From the NCBI GenBank assembly GCA_038118725.1, contig JAYOIK010000070.1:1-27523 (forward strand): a stretch of 27,523 bases of DNA, given 5' to 3'. This document shows, one piece after another, positions 7,614-15,916 of this stretch (within the stretch, counting starts at the first letter, position 1; each line of letters begins with the position of its first letter). The position numbers were made by a program, and so were the translations under genes. The notes beneath the pieces are model-generated. The model saw nothing but the letters and a program-made list of their open reading frames with translations, searched no databases and was not told where the DNA came from. Source of the stretch: JADHLJ01 sp038118725. GTDB taxonomy: Bacteria; Pseudomonadota; Alphaproteobacteria; Thalassobaculales; Thalassobaculaceae.

Positions 7614-8537
7614 TTAGGCGGCCCTCCGTCCCAAGGATATCAAGTCGCGCAGCCGGGCGATATGCGCCGGTCCGATCTCGCAGCACCCGCCGACCAGCTT
7701 GGCGCCCGAGGCGATCCATTCCGCGACCAGCGCCGCGTAGGCTTCCGGGTCCAAGTCCCGCCGTTTTCCGAGTACGTCCAACCCGTCGGTGGCGCCGAAC
7801 CATTGCTCGGGGATCGCCTTGAAACCATTGGCATAGGCGCCAACCGGCCAATCCGAGAGCCCGCTTAGAACCGGCACCGCCTGGGTAATCGCCTCTGGAA
7901 CCGAGCAATTCACCAACAGACCGCTAACCGGCAGTCCTTCCAACGCCGCGAAGGCTTCGGCTAGGCTCTCGCCGCTTCGAAGCCGCGTGCCGTCATCGTC
8001 GTCGACGGTCCAGGACACCCAAACCGGCTTGCCGACCGCGGCCGCGCCGGACAGGGCGCCGCGAGCTTCCTCGCTGGTCGACATGGTCTCGCAGATGAAA
8101 AAGTCCACATAAGGAGCCAATATCTCGGCCTGCTCGCGATACATCGGCTCGATATGGGCGAAGTCGTGGGTCAGGTCGGGCCGGTAGCTACCGAAATACG
8201 GCGGCAAGGATCCGGCGATCAGAACCGAGGGATCGGTATTGTCTCGGGCCTGGCGGGCCATCTCGCAAGCCAATTGGTTGAGCGCGATGAATCGGTCCGG
8301 CACCTCGCTTTCACTAAAGCGCCGTCGTACCACCGAGTAAGTATTTGTCAGGATGATCCTAGCGCCGGCGCGGATATATTCCTCGTGAACCTCGCGCACC
8401 ATTTCCGGTGTATCGATCAAGGCCTGGGCCGACCAGTTGGGCCCTTCGGGTTGCCCCCGATGGATCAATTCCTGGCCCATGCCGCCATCCATCAGGATCG
8501 GGCCGTCCGGCAAGTCCACGGTTGGAATCGCGCTCAT
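7614..8537 (-). CDS. Homocysteine S-methyltransferase family protein
   Basis: The 307-residue barrel protein resembles MmuM/BHMT-type enzymes, which move a methyl group from S-methylmethionine or a betaine-like donor to homocysteine. The zinc site is complete: Cys211 in LLVNCS and Cys285-Cys286 in GGCCEIGP. The N-terminal LMDGGMGQEL and the TNTYS block (64-68) are also family marks. The donor cannot be read from the sequence; in this family it may also be dimethylsulfonioacetate or similar compounds. The short gap to the downstream crotonase gene suggests one transcript. mutL lies ~115 bases upstream on the same strand with no clear terminator between, so read-through is possible. Confidence 0.88.
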   Translation of the reverse strand: MSAIPTVDLPDGPILMDGGMGQELIHRGQPEGPNWSAQALIDTPEMVREVHEEYIRAGARIILTNTYSVVRRRFSESEVPDRFIALNQLACEMARQARDNTDPSVLIAGSLPPYFGSYRPDLTHDFAHIEPMYREQAEILAPYVDFFICETMSTSEEARGALSGAAAVGKPVWVSWTVDDDDGTRLRSGESLAEAFAALEGLPVSGLLVNCSVPEAITQAVPVLSGLSDWPVGAYANGFKAIPEQWFGATDGLDVLGKRRDLDPEAYAALVAEWIASGAKLVGGCCEIGPAHIARLRDLISLGRRAA

Positions 8538-8652
8538 CTCTCGTCCTCGCCTCGGGCGGTCGAGAACGGGCCAGATTGGGACGGCGACGGTCGGGACCGG
8601 TTTTTAACAGGAGTTAGCGGTCAAAATAAGACCAGCTTGATGCCTTGATAAC

Positions 8653-10581
8653 TCAACGGCGCCCGAACAATCGTTCGATGTCCGACAATTTCAGTTCCAC
8701 ATACGTCGGACGACCGTGATTGCACTGCCCGGAATGGGGCGTTGCCTCCATTTCGCGGAGCAAGGCATTCATCTCTTCGCCGTTCAAGCGTCGTCCGGCA
8801 CGAACCGAGCCGTGACAGGCGAGAGTACCGCAGATATGCGCGAGCTTGTCCTCGAGCGCCAGGGCGGTTCCGATCTCCACCAGATCCTCGGCGAGATCGC
8901 GCACCAGACCCTGAACATCGGCCTCGCCGATCATCGCCGGCACCTCGCGCACCACCACCGCCCCGGGGCCAAAAGCCTCGAGCACAAGTCCGAGCGTCTC
9001 GAACTCGGCGGCCCGTTCGGCCAAGCGCGTTACCGCGCCCTCCTCAAGTTCCACCACCTCGGGAATCAAGAGCATCTGTCGGTTGATGCCACCTTCGGCC
9101 AAGGCTTTCTTCATCCGCTCATAGACCAGGCGTTCATGGGCGGCGTGCTGATCGACGATGACGATGCCGTCCTCGGTCTGTGCCACCACATAGGTCGCGT
9201 GCAATTGCGCCCGAGCGGCTCCGAGCGGATGAGCGGTCTGGTCGGGACCCGGTGCGACCTCTCCCACCGGAGCGCCGGAGAATTCCTCGACCGTCCGCGC
9301 CTGTGGAGCCGCCTCGTATCCGAAACGCGCGCCGCCTTCGGGCGCCTGATAGGCGAAATTGGTTTCCGAAAGACCGCTCGGGATGCGTCCGCCCGTCGGA
9401 TAGCCTCCGCTCTGGTAGGATGGCCAAGCGGCCCCCGGGCGAACGCCGATAGGCAAGCCCGGCCCTTCGGCGATGGAACGGCCCAAGGCGCCCAGGGCGT
9501 CATTCGACACGGTATTCGACGCCCGATGCCCGGCCTCGGCCAATGCATGCTTGAGCGCGCCGACAATCAGTCCCCTGACAAGCCCCGGCTCACGAAACCG
9601 CACCTCGGTCTTGGCGGGATGAACATTGACGTCCACCGCCTCCTCCGGTGCTTCCAGGAACAGCGCCACCATCGCGTGCCGGTCATGGGCGACGAAGTCG
9701 GAATAGGCGCCCCGGACCGCGCCGTAGAGCAGCTTGTCGCGCACCGGACGACCATTGACGAATAGGAACTGATGGCTGGAGGTACGCCGGTTCATGGTCG
9801 GCAAGCCGATATAGCCGCCGAGATGGAAACCCTCGCGTTCGGCGTCGATCGGCAAGGCGTTGTCCTCGAAATCCCGCCCCATCACCGATCCCAATCGAGC
9901 AAGACGCGCATCCAACAGATCACCTTGCGCCGCGCCGAGGCGGACCGGCGTGCGATTTCCGTCGCCCAGGGTAAAGGCGATATCGGGATGCGCCATCGCC
10001 AACCGCTCCACCACCTCGACGGCGTGATTGAACTCGGTGCGCGGGGTTTTCAAAAACTTGAGCCGCGCCGGCGTGGCGAAGAACAGATCGCGGATCTCGA
10101 CCCGCGTGCCGTGGTTGATCGCCGCGGGCGTCGGCGCCTTGACGGTCCCGCCCTCGACCGCGATCTCCCAGGCCTCGTCGGCGATCACCCCGTCCTCGCT
10201 GGTTTGCCGGGATGTGATGGTCATCCGGCTGACCGAACCGATCGACGGCAGGGCCTCGCCTCGAAACCCAAGCGTTCGAATATGCCAGAGATCGTCGCTC
10301 GGTAGCTTTGAGGTCGCGTGCCGTTCCACCGCCAGAACGAGGTCATCGGCGGACATGCCATGGCCGTCATCGGTGACGGAAATCAGAACCCGGCCACCCT
10401 CCCGCATCAGAATGTCGATCCGGGTCGCGCCGGCGTCGATGGCGTTCTCGACCAGCTCCTTCACGGCGCTGGCCGGGCGCTCAATCACCTCGCCGGCGGC
10501 GATCCGATTGACCAGCCCTTCGGGAAGACGCCTAAGCCGCGGCGTCGCGGGCATTTCCGACCATTCACGTTCGAGAGCCAT
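8653..10581 (-). CDS. mutL: DNA mismatch repair protein MutL, endonuclease type
   Basis: MutL couples mismatch recognition by MutS to strand removal. The N-terminal GHKL ATPase has its motifs in order: KELVENAIDAGA (41-52), DDGHGM (71-76) and GFRGEAL (105-111). A variable linker (about 340-460) precedes the C-terminal dimerisation domain. That domain carries the full metal-binding nuclease signature DQHAAHERLVYE (from 477), ACHGSVRAG (588), CNHGRP (620) and a terminal LFGR, so this MutL should nick DNA itself, as expected in bacteria without MutH and Dam-directed repair. The 642-residue start has no good ribosome-binding site; ATG 10554 (MPATPRLRRLPEG) agrees better with the family N-terminus and may be the true start. 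Confidence 0.97.
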   Translation of the reverse strand: MALEREWSEMPATPRLRRLPEGLVNRIAAGEVIERPASAVKELVENAIDAGATRIDILMREGGRVLISVTDDGHGMSADDLVLAVERHATSKLPSDDLWHIRTLGFRGEALPSIGSVSRMTITSRQTSEDGVIADEAWEIAVEGGTVKAPTPAAINHGTRVEIRDLFFATPARLKFLKTPRTEFNHAVEVVERLAMAHPDIAFTLGDGNRTPVRLGAAQGDLLDARLARLGSVMGRDFEDNALPIDAEREGFHLGGYIGLPTMNRRTSSHQFLFVNGRPVRDKLLYGAVRGAYSDFVAHDRHAMVALFLEAPEEAVDVNVHPAKTEVRFREPGLVRGLIVGALKHALAEAGHRASNTVSNDALGALGRSIAEGPGLPIGVRPGAAWPSYQSGGYPTGGRIPSGLSETNFAYQAPEGGARFGYEAAPQARTVEEFSGAPVGEVAPGPDQTAHPLGAARAQLHATYVVAQTEDGIVIVDQHAAHERLVYERMKKALAEGGINRQMLLIPEVVELEEGAVTRLAERAAEFETLGLVLEAFGPGAVVVREVPAMIGEADVQGLVRDLAEDLVEIGTALALEDKLAHICGTLACHGSVRAGRRLNGEEMNALLREMEATPHSGQCNHGRPTYVELKLSDIERLFGRR

Positions 10582-10808
10582 GAGCGACTACATGTTGTGG
10601 TTCTTGGTATATCACCCTCGAAATATATGACGCCATGGACCGTGAGTCGACTCCACATCCCGGCCGTTTCGCCGCGAAATCGAATAAATCCATCCGAAGT
10701 TCCCCGTCGCTTGAGCTTTCGATGGACGCCCACCGTGGTGCTGTTAGACTTTTTACCAACCCGGTTCTCGACCGGAATGGAATGTCACATGAAAGAGGGG
10801 ATTCAACC

Positions 10809-10973
10809 ATGAAGCGCTGGCTCATCGCCGCTGCCGCAGTCTTCGCGGTAGGCACGGCCCAGGCGGCCGAATTCAAACCCGCCGTTGTCTTCGACATGGG
10901 TGGAAAGTTCGACAAGAGCTTCAACGAGGGCGTCTATAACGGCGTCGATTCTTCCGCGGCACGATGCCGTTAA
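10809..10973 (+). pseudogene. Truncated BMP-family substrate-binding protein
   Basis: Only the first ~48 codons of a BMP/Med-type ABC transporter binding protein remain. The signal peptide (MKRWLIAAAAVFAVGTAQAA) is intact and followed by VVFDMGGKFDKSFNEG and VYNG, the strongly conserved start of these nucleoside- or thiamine-type binding proteins, which are normally ~330 residues long. After about 10950 the similarity ends and the frame stops at 10973. A ribosome-binding site (AGAGGGG) is still present. No permease or ATPase genes and no 3' remnant are seen nearby; the next ~200 bases resemble nothing known. This looks like a deletion or rearrangement scar; a short secreted peptide could still be made. 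Confidence 0.75.
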
Positions 10974-11181
10974 AACTTTAGCTAAGCGACACAAGCCGGA
11001 AATCCCCGATATCGTCGCGGTCGCGCGCGCATCATTAATGCCAGCCCGAGATCCGAGCAACAAGGAATATTCGAAACGGGCGCCAAACACGCAATGACAA
11101 GATTTCCGGGAGGATTTTCCTGGCGATCGGACACGCCATGCTATACGTCGCGACGCGCCACATCGAACAAAGGAAATGGAC

Positions 11182-11622
11182 ATGGCCGCGACGACATCCA
11201 AGGTGAAATGGGTTTCCGGCCTGCGCTTCATCGGCGCCTCGGGAAGCGGCCATGGCGTGATCATGGACGGCTCGCAATCCGATGATCCGGAGGGGAGTCT
11301 CGGCCCGAGCCCGATGGAGATGCTACTTCTTGGCCTCGGCGGCTGTTCCGGCATCGACGTGGTGCATATCCTGAAACGCATGCGCCAACCGGTCGAGGAT
11401 TGTCAGGTCGAACTGAGCGCCGAACGGGCCGGGGAACCGCCACGGGTCTTCACCAGCATCCACGCGCATTACACCGTTATCGGCGCGGGTCTTTCCCAAG
11501 ATCGAGTAGCCGAGGCCGTGCGCTTGTCAGCCGATAAATATTGCTCCGCCTCGGTCATGCTCGGCAAGGCGGTCACGATCACCCGCGATATCGCGGTGAT
11601 CGACACAAGCGATCAGGATTAA
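11182..11622 (+). CDS. OsmC family peroxiredoxin-like protein
   Basis: OsmC/Ohr proteins reduce organic peroxides with two cysteines. Here the pair is Cys55 in GLGGCSGIDVV and Cys121 in DKYCSASVML, the standard spacing; the 146-residue length also fits. It belongs to the broader OsmC-like (YhfA-type) branch rather than to Ohr, judging by the short N-terminus and the DKYCSASVML block; this is an inference. Two ATGs occur, 11176 and 11182; AAGGA lies too close to the first and at normal spacing from the second, which is chosen. It stands alone, transcribed away from the bmp remnant and towards the SPOR-domain gene on the other strand. Confidence 0.9.
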   Translation: MAATTSKVKWVSGLRFIGASGSGHGVIMDGSQSDDPEGSLGPSPMEMLLLGLGGCSGIDVVHILKRMRQPVEDCQVELSAERAGEPPRVFTSIHAHYTVIGAGLSQDRVAEAVRLSADKYCSASVMLGKAVTITRDIAVIDTSDQD

Positions 11623-11653
11623 AGACCAGACTGGAACGTCGCGGGTCGCGCGA

Positions 11654-12454
11654 TTAGGACCCTGGCGCTGGCTTCTTCCCGGCGCTCCCAACCGATCGCG
11701 CGTTACCGAGCGGCACCGGCATGATCATCGCGTAATCTCCGCCCGCGCGAATCTGATTGCGTAGTCGAACCAGGGAGGTTTCCGGAAAGCCGCCGCCAAT
11801 GATCAAGCGCACGAAACGACCCGCCACGGTTTCGATCTCGACCAGTGCCGGTTCATGGCCGCCGAGCACTGACGGGTACTTATTCAATAGAACTTCCCAC
11901 CCCCGACGCGCCGCTTCATGGGTCTTGTAGGACGCCAGATGCAGCCCTGGACCTGTTCCAGCGGGCTGATCGGGCCAGCCCACCGTGCGGGTACGATACT
12001 CCAGCCGTTCGAACCGCGCGTTGACCGCAGCCTCCCGCTGTCCGGCATCATTGAGCAGCCCGGCCAAGGCATTGACGGCGGCCCTGACCTCGCCGCGCAA
12101 ATCCTCGAAATCCTCGGTCGTCGGCCCGGATGGACGGTCAACCGATAGCGCAAGCTCGGGCGTGCCGGTTCGCCGCGAGACCACATCCAGGCGGGTTCCC
12201 AGGGCGGAAATCTTCGATTCGAGATCGCTGAATTTCTGGTCGTTCTGGCCCGCGTCGGCGATTTTGCTCTCGATGCGCTGGTCAATATAATCGCGCCGCA
12301 CCTTGCCGCGATCGGCGTCGACGCGCTCAACCTCCTCGCGCACCAGGGCGGCGAGCTTCAAGTCATCCGGATCCTCCTTGATCCAGTCCATGAAGCCACA
12401 GCCCGACAGAAAGCCCGTCAAGAAGAGAAAGGTCAGGCAACGCGAGACGCGCAT
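11654..12454 (-). CDS. SPOR-domain lipoprotein
   Basis: A 266-residue envelope protein. The signal peptide ends in the lipobox LSGC (16-19), so Cys19 should be acylated. Residues ~30-165 are charged and helical with heptad-like spacing (DQRIESKIADAG, FSDLESKISALG), suggesting a coiled coil, and include a segment about the size of a short hypothetical domain. The C-terminal ~80 residues form a SPOR fold: LHLASYKTHEAARRGWEVL, PALVEIETVAGRFVRLIIGG, then a final helix and strand. SPOR domains bind denuded glycan strands at septa, so a role in division-site cell-wall remodelling is likely but inferred from the family. It follows the interrupted membrane-protein gene on the same strand. Confidence 0.85.
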   Translation of the reverse strand: MRVSRCLTFLFLTGFLSGCGFMDWIKEDPDDLKLAALVREEVERVDADRGKVRRDYIDQRIESKIADAGQNDQKFSDLESKISALGTRLDVVSRRTGTPELALSVDRPSGPTTEDFEDLRGEVRAAVNALAGLLNDAGQREAAVNARFERLEYRTRTVGWPDQPAGTGPGLHLASYKTHEAARRGWEVLLNKYPSVLGGHEPALVEIETVAGRFVRLIIGGGFPETSLVRLRNQIRAGGDYAMIMPVPLGNARSVGSAGKKPAPGS

Positions 12455-12562
12455 TCAAGGCTCCGATACGCTCGGGGGAATCATCGTTGATTCGTGAGGT
12501 GTTTACAAGATCCCTGGAGATATCCGCCACCGTCACGGACTCAAACCAAGCGTGGTGCGAAA

Positions 12563-12994
12563 CTAAAACAATTTGCTGAACCATGCGCTGATGAAATCGA
12601 GCCCATAGAGAACACCCAGTCCGCCCGCCAAGATCACCACCAGCAACAGGGATGCCTTGATCGCCACGGCGGCGTCCTTGCCACCACCCGACTTGGCCGG
12701 CATGGCGGAGGCCGTTGCCGGTCGTGACGCGGGCGCCGGAGTGGATTCTTCCGCGCCCTGGGTCGGCGCGGGACGCGGTTTTACCTGCTTGTTGCTGTCA
12801 TAGATGACCGATTCGCGGTTTTCGCCGGTCCGTGCGTCGTATCAGTCCTGAATGACCTTGACGCCCTGATAGACCTTCTCGCCGAACAGCCCACGCGCCA
12901 CCTCGATTGCCTGGTCGCGGTTCTGATAGGTGGAATCCACCTGCCATTGCCCGCCCTTGAGCGTGTGAACCTCGAACAGGGTCTGTGTGGACAT
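12563..12994 (-). pseudogene. Small C-terminally anchored membrane protein, interrupted by in-frame TGA
   Basis: The frame opens at ATG 12994 behind AGAGG and would encode 143 residues, but codon 51 is TGA (12842-12844). Before it stands MSTQTLFEVHTLKGGQWQVD, followed by a segment ending VYQGVKVIQD; after it the same frame continues with YDARTGENRESVIYDS, a Pro/Ala-rich linker and a transmembrane helix (AIKASLLLVVILAGGLGVLYGL) near the end, closing at TAG 12563. Both halves read as one conserved alphaproteobacterial hypothetical protein. The family is not one I can name with a function. Other genes here use TGA as stop (hemA, for example), so genome-wide recoding is excluded. A recent nonsense mutation, read-through, or a sequencing error remain. 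If read as it stands, only a 50-residue soluble peptide is made. Confidence 0.75.
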
Positions 12995-13051
12995 CAAGCC
13001 TCTTTCCTCGCCGCGCCCGAAACAAGGAATTGGGCGGCGGCCTCGAATCGC

Positions 13052-13080
13052 AGTCTAGTTCAAGCGGCTTTTGAAGTCAG
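13052..13080 (-). promoter_or_regulatory. Possible promoter of the TGA-interrupted gene
   Basis: On the - strand CTGACT (13080-13075), 17 bases and TAGACT (13057-13052) lie ~58 bases before ATG 12994. Each hexamer matches four of six consensus bases, so the call is tentative. Confidence 0.35.
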
Positions 13081-13117
13081 CCCGGCATCATTGACAAAGC
13101 TGTTGCCCCAAACGGCA

Positions 13118-13144
13118 AAACGCCCGGAGCAAGTCCGGGCGTTT
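13118..13144 (-). terminator. Terminator downstream of the Bax-inhibitor-like gene
   Basis: An 11-bp perfect stem, AAACGCCCGGA/TCCGGGCGTTT, closes a 5-base loop; T-rich sequence (TGCCGTTT) follows on the - strand. It begins ~20 bases after the stop of the gene at 13165-13896 and insulates the next gene. Confidence 0.85.
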
Positions 13145-13164
13145 GCTTGAACAGTGTGTCGACG

Positions 13165-13896
13165 CTATTCGCGATTGCCGAACAGGGACAGCAACATTAC
13201 GAACAGATTGATGAAGTCCAGGTAGAGCCTCAGCGCACCATTGATGGACTTCTTCGATTGGGTTTCCGCGTCATCACCTTCCCAATACTCGTTCTTGATC
13301 GCCTGGGTGTCATAGGCGGTCAGACCGGCGAAGACCAACACGCCGACCACCGAGATGACGAAGTGCAGCATCGTCGAGCCCAGGAAGATGTTCACCACCG
13401 AGGCGACCAGAATACCGATCAGCCCCATGAACAGGAACGAACCCATTCCGGTGAGGTCCTTCTTGGTGGTGTAGCCGTAAAGGCTCATCGCCGCGAACAT
13501 GCCCGCGGTAATGAAGAAAACCCTGGTGATGCTGGCGCCGGTATAGACCAGGAAAATGCTCGACAGCGAAAGACCCATCAGCGCCGCGAAGATCCAAAAC
13601 ACGATCTGGGCGGTCGACGCCGCCATCGATTGCACCTTGGCGGCGAAGAGAAACACCATGCCGATCGGGGCGAGCATAACGACCCATTTCAGCGGCGATA
13701 CATAGATCGCGTGGCCGAACCCGGTCAATTGACCGTTTTGGACCGCCGCCCAGCTTGCCGCCAGGGCGACAAGGCCGGTGATGGCCATGCCGATGGTCAT
13801 GTGATTGTAGACACCGAGCATGTATTGGCGCAGGCCGACATCGACATGCGCGTCCTCGGCCTGGGCGCGGGTCATGAAACGCGGATCTTGGGCCAT
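13165..13896 (-). CDS. Bax inhibitor-1/YccA family membrane protein
   Basis: A 243-residue inner-membrane protein with seven predicted hydrophobic helices, the standard BI-1 (UPF0005, TMBIM-like) layout. Family marks include the short charged N-terminus before MTIGMAITGLVALAASW and the C-terminal AYDTQAIKNEYWEG and RLYLDFINLFVMLLSLFGNR blocks. The acidic residues in the last loops are those linked to pH-sensitive calcium leak in bacterial BI-1 homologues; in enterobacteria YccA also interacts with FtsH. Neither role can be shown from this sequence. ATG 13896 follows GGAGAGGA at good spacing; the frame extends further upstream but only with non-conserved residues, so the longer start is rejected. 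Its own promoter and terminator make it monocistronic. Confidence 0.92.
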   Translation of the reverse strand: MAQDPRFMTRAQAEDAHVDVGLRQYMLGVYNHMTIGMAITGLVALAASWAAVQNGQLTGFGHAIYVSPLKWVVMLAPIGMVFLFAAKVQSMAASTAQIVFWIFAALMGLSLSSIFLVYTGASITRVFFITAGMFAAMSLYGYTTKKDLTGMGSFLFMGLIGILVASVVNIFLGSTMLHFVISVVGVLVFAGLTAYDTQAIKNEYWEGDDAETQSKKSINGALRLYLDFINLFVMLLSLFGNRE

Positions 13897-13935
13897 GTTT
13901 TCCTCTCCGGGAAAAAGGGAATTGATTTGACCGAT

Positions 13936-13964
13936 AACATAGTGACTTTTGTCGCTTTTTTCAA
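13936..13964 (-). promoter_or_regulatory. Sigma-70-type promoter of the Bax-inhibitor-like gene
   Basis: On the - strand TTGAAA (13964-13959), a 17-base spacer and TATGTT (13941-13936) lie 40 bases before ATG 13896, in an AT-rich patch. Confidence 0.65.
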
Positions 13965-14108
13965 TGAGCGCGCGGTGACCATTCAGTGAAAATACACGAG
14001 GATAGGCGTTTCGGGTTGTCGGCAATCCGCGCCGCGGCAGTCGATCCAAGACTTGCCAAGCCCGCCTCCGACCTGTCGAATCTCGGTCACCACCGAGGAG
14101 AACACGCA

Positions 14109-14798
14109 ATGACCGATATTCCCGCCGTCGTCGCCACGCCATATCCTTGGCCGATTTCCGGCGTGATCGACCCGGCTCGGACCGCCGTCCTAGTCATCGA
14201 TATGCAAGCCGACTTTTGCGCCCCCGGTGGGTACATGGATCGCATGGGGTTCGATACGACGCCGCTGCGGGCTCCGATCGAGCCGATCCAACGAGTCCTC
14301 GCCGCCGCCCGGGCCGCCGAGGTGACGGTGATCCACACCCGCCAGGGCTATCGCGCCGATCACGCCGATCACCCGCAATACAAAAAGGCGCGAAATCGCT
14401 ATCATGGCGCGGCGCCGGGCGCGGACGGGCCCTCATTGGTGCGCGGGACGCCCGGCTGGGAGATTATCAAGGAACTCGCGCCGGCCCCTGGCGAGCCTAT
14501 TGTCGACAAGCGCGCCAACGGCGCCTTTCACGGCACCGATCTCGCCGATCTTCTGATGACCCGCGACATTCGGCATCTGGCTTTCTGTGGCAACACCATC
14601 GATGTCTGTGTCCATACCACGCTCAGGGACGCCAATGATCGCGGCTTTGAATGTCTGCTGTTGTCCGACTGCTGTGGCTGCGTCGATCCCGAACTGCACG
14701 CGGCGGCGGTCAGGATGGTGACCATCGAGGACGGCGTTTTCGGCTGCGTCGCGACGTCGAAGAATTTCGTGGCGGCTTTCGCCGGTTCCAAGAGCTAG
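14109..14798 (+). CDS. Cysteine hydrolase, isochorismatase family, biuret-hydrolase-like
   Basis: A 229-residue amidohydrolase with the catalytic triad Asp31 (VIDMQADF), Lys134 (IVDKRANG) and Cys167 (GNTIDVCVHTT). The opening PYPWPISGVIDP, the CAPGGYMDRMG segment, the RGTPGWEII block and the CLLLSDCCG tail follow, as I recall it, biuret hydrolase BiuH of Rhizobium more closely than RutB or nicotinamidase. The substrate is thus probably a small carbamoyl amide such as biuret or a ureido compound, but this is inference from resemblance. ATG 14109 follows GAGGAG at good spacing; upstream in-frame codons lack conserved residues. No allophanate or cyanurate genes lie in the window. The 3' end overlaps rlmN by four bases, tail to tail. 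Confidence 0.85.
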   Translation: MTDIPAVVATPYPWPISGVIDPARTAVLVIDMQADFCAPGGYMDRMGFDTTPLRAPIEPIQRVLAAARAAEVTVIHTRQGYRADHADHPQYKKARNRYHGAAPGADGPSLVRGTPGWEIIKELAPAPGEPIVDKRANGAFHGTDLADLLMTRDIRHLAFCGNTIDVCVHTTLRDANDRGFECLLLSDCCGCVDPELHAAAVRMVTIEDGVFGCVATSKNFVAAFAGSKS

Positions 14799-15916
14799 GC
14801 GACGGTGGCGGCGGCCAGGGCCTCCCGCTCACGCTTGCGCAGGCGCTGGCTTTCGGATTTGAGCTGACCACAGGCCGCCAGAATATCGCTACCCCTTGGA
14901 CGACGCACCGGCGAGGGATAACCGGCGGCCATGATCACGCCCGCGAAGGCCTCGATGGTGGCCGGGTCAGAGCATTCATAGGGAGAGCCCGGCCAGGGAT
15001 TGAACGGAATAAGGTTGATCTTCGCGGGGATGCCCTTGATCAGCCGCAGCAAGGCCCGCGCGTCCGCGACGCTGTCATTCAGATCCTTCAGCATCACGTA
15101 TTCGAAGGTTATACGGCGCGCGTTGTGAACCCCGGGATAGTCGCGGCAGGCCTGAAGCAGATCGGCGAGGGGATACTTCTTGTTGATCGGCACCAGGATG
15201 TCGCGCACTTCATCGGTTACCGCATGCAGGGAGATCGCCAGATTGACGCCGGTCTCGACGCCGCAGCGGTTCATCTCCGGCACCACGCCCGAAGTCGACA
15301 AAGTGATCCGGCGCTTGGAGATCGAAATCCCCTCGTTGTCCGAAATCACCTTGAGCGCCTTGGCGACATTATCGAGATTATAGAGCGGCTCGCCCATCCC
15401 CATTAGGACGATATTGGTGATCGGCCGGCCTTCCTTGTTGGAGGGCCAGGACTCCATCGCGTCCAACGCCGCCATGACCTGTCCGACAATCTCGCCGGAG
15501 GTAAGGTTGCGCACCAGGCGCTGGGTGCCGGTGTGGCAGAACGAACAGGTCAAGGTACAACCGATCTGCGAGGAAACACAGAGCGTGCCGCGGTCTTCTT
15601 CGGGAATATATACCGTCTCCGCCTCGTTGCCGTCGGCGAAGCGGAACAGCCATTTGATCGTCCCATCGACACTGCGCTGCTCGCGCGCGGTCTCCAAGCG
15701 ACCAACGGTAAAACGCTCGGCGAGTTGCGCGCGAAGCGGCTTCGCCAGGGTCGTCATGGCGGCGAAATCCCGCTCTCCGCGATGATAGAGCCAATGCCAG
15801 ATCTGTCCGGTCCTGAACTTTGGAAGCCCCAGCGCCGACAGCTCGGTGGTGAGTTCGTCCCGGGTCAATCCGATCAGATCCGTCATTCCAGACGGGATGG
15901 CGGCAAGCTCGGTCAT
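14795..15916 (-). CDS. rlmN: Dual-specificity 23S rRNA/tRNA adenine C2-methyltransferase RlmN
   Basis: Radical-SAM enzyme that methylates C2 of A2503 in 23S rRNA and of A37 in some tRNAs, improving peptidyl-transferase-centre function. The iron-sulfur signature C-x3-C-x2-C is at residues 120-127 (CTLTCSFC), after the RGTLCVSSQIG lead. GMGEPLYN binds SAM, and the C-terminal block PYECSDPATIEAF carries the second methyl-relay cysteine. The 373-residue length is normal. The ATG chosen shares one base with the ialB stop (TGATG), which implies translational coupling; an upstream TTG at 15931 would overlap ialB more and is less likely. Confidence 0.95.
   Translation of the reverse strand: MTELAAIPSGMTDLIGLTRDELTTELSALGLPKFRTGQIWHWLYHRGERDFAAMTTLAKPLRAQLAERFTVGRLETAREQRSVDGTIKWLFRFADGNEAETVYIPEEDRGTLCVSSQIGCTLTCSFCHTGTQRLVRNLTSGEIVGQVMAALDAMESWPSNKEGRPITNIVLMGMGEPLYNLDNVAKALKVISDNEGISISKRRITLSTSGVVPEMNRCGVETGVNLAISLHAVTDEVRDILVPINKKYPLADLLQACRDYPGVHNARRITFEYVMLKDLNDSVADARALLRLIKGIPAKINLIPFNPWPGSPYECSDPATIEAFAGVIMAAGYPSPVRRPRGSDILAACGQLKSESQRLRKREREALAAATVA

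Noticed and set aside
8716..9765. 349-codon + strand frame opposite mutL
   Set aside because: Antisense shadow of mutL, which has complete ATPase and endonuclease motifs.
10885..11097. 70-codon + strand frame overlapping the bmp remnant
   Set aside because: Its first part is the bmp remnant in another frame; the rest resembles no protein and has no ribosome site.
12842..12844. TGA read as tryptophan or selenocysteine
   Set aside because: TGA ends other genes here, such as hemA, and no selenocysteine insertion element or selenoprotein family resemblance was seen.
13147..13989. 280-codon + strand frame opposite the Bax-inhibitor-like gene
   Set aside because: It is a shadow rich in His, Arg and Gln, typical of antisense frames; the - strand has a clear seven-helix protein with promoter and terminator.
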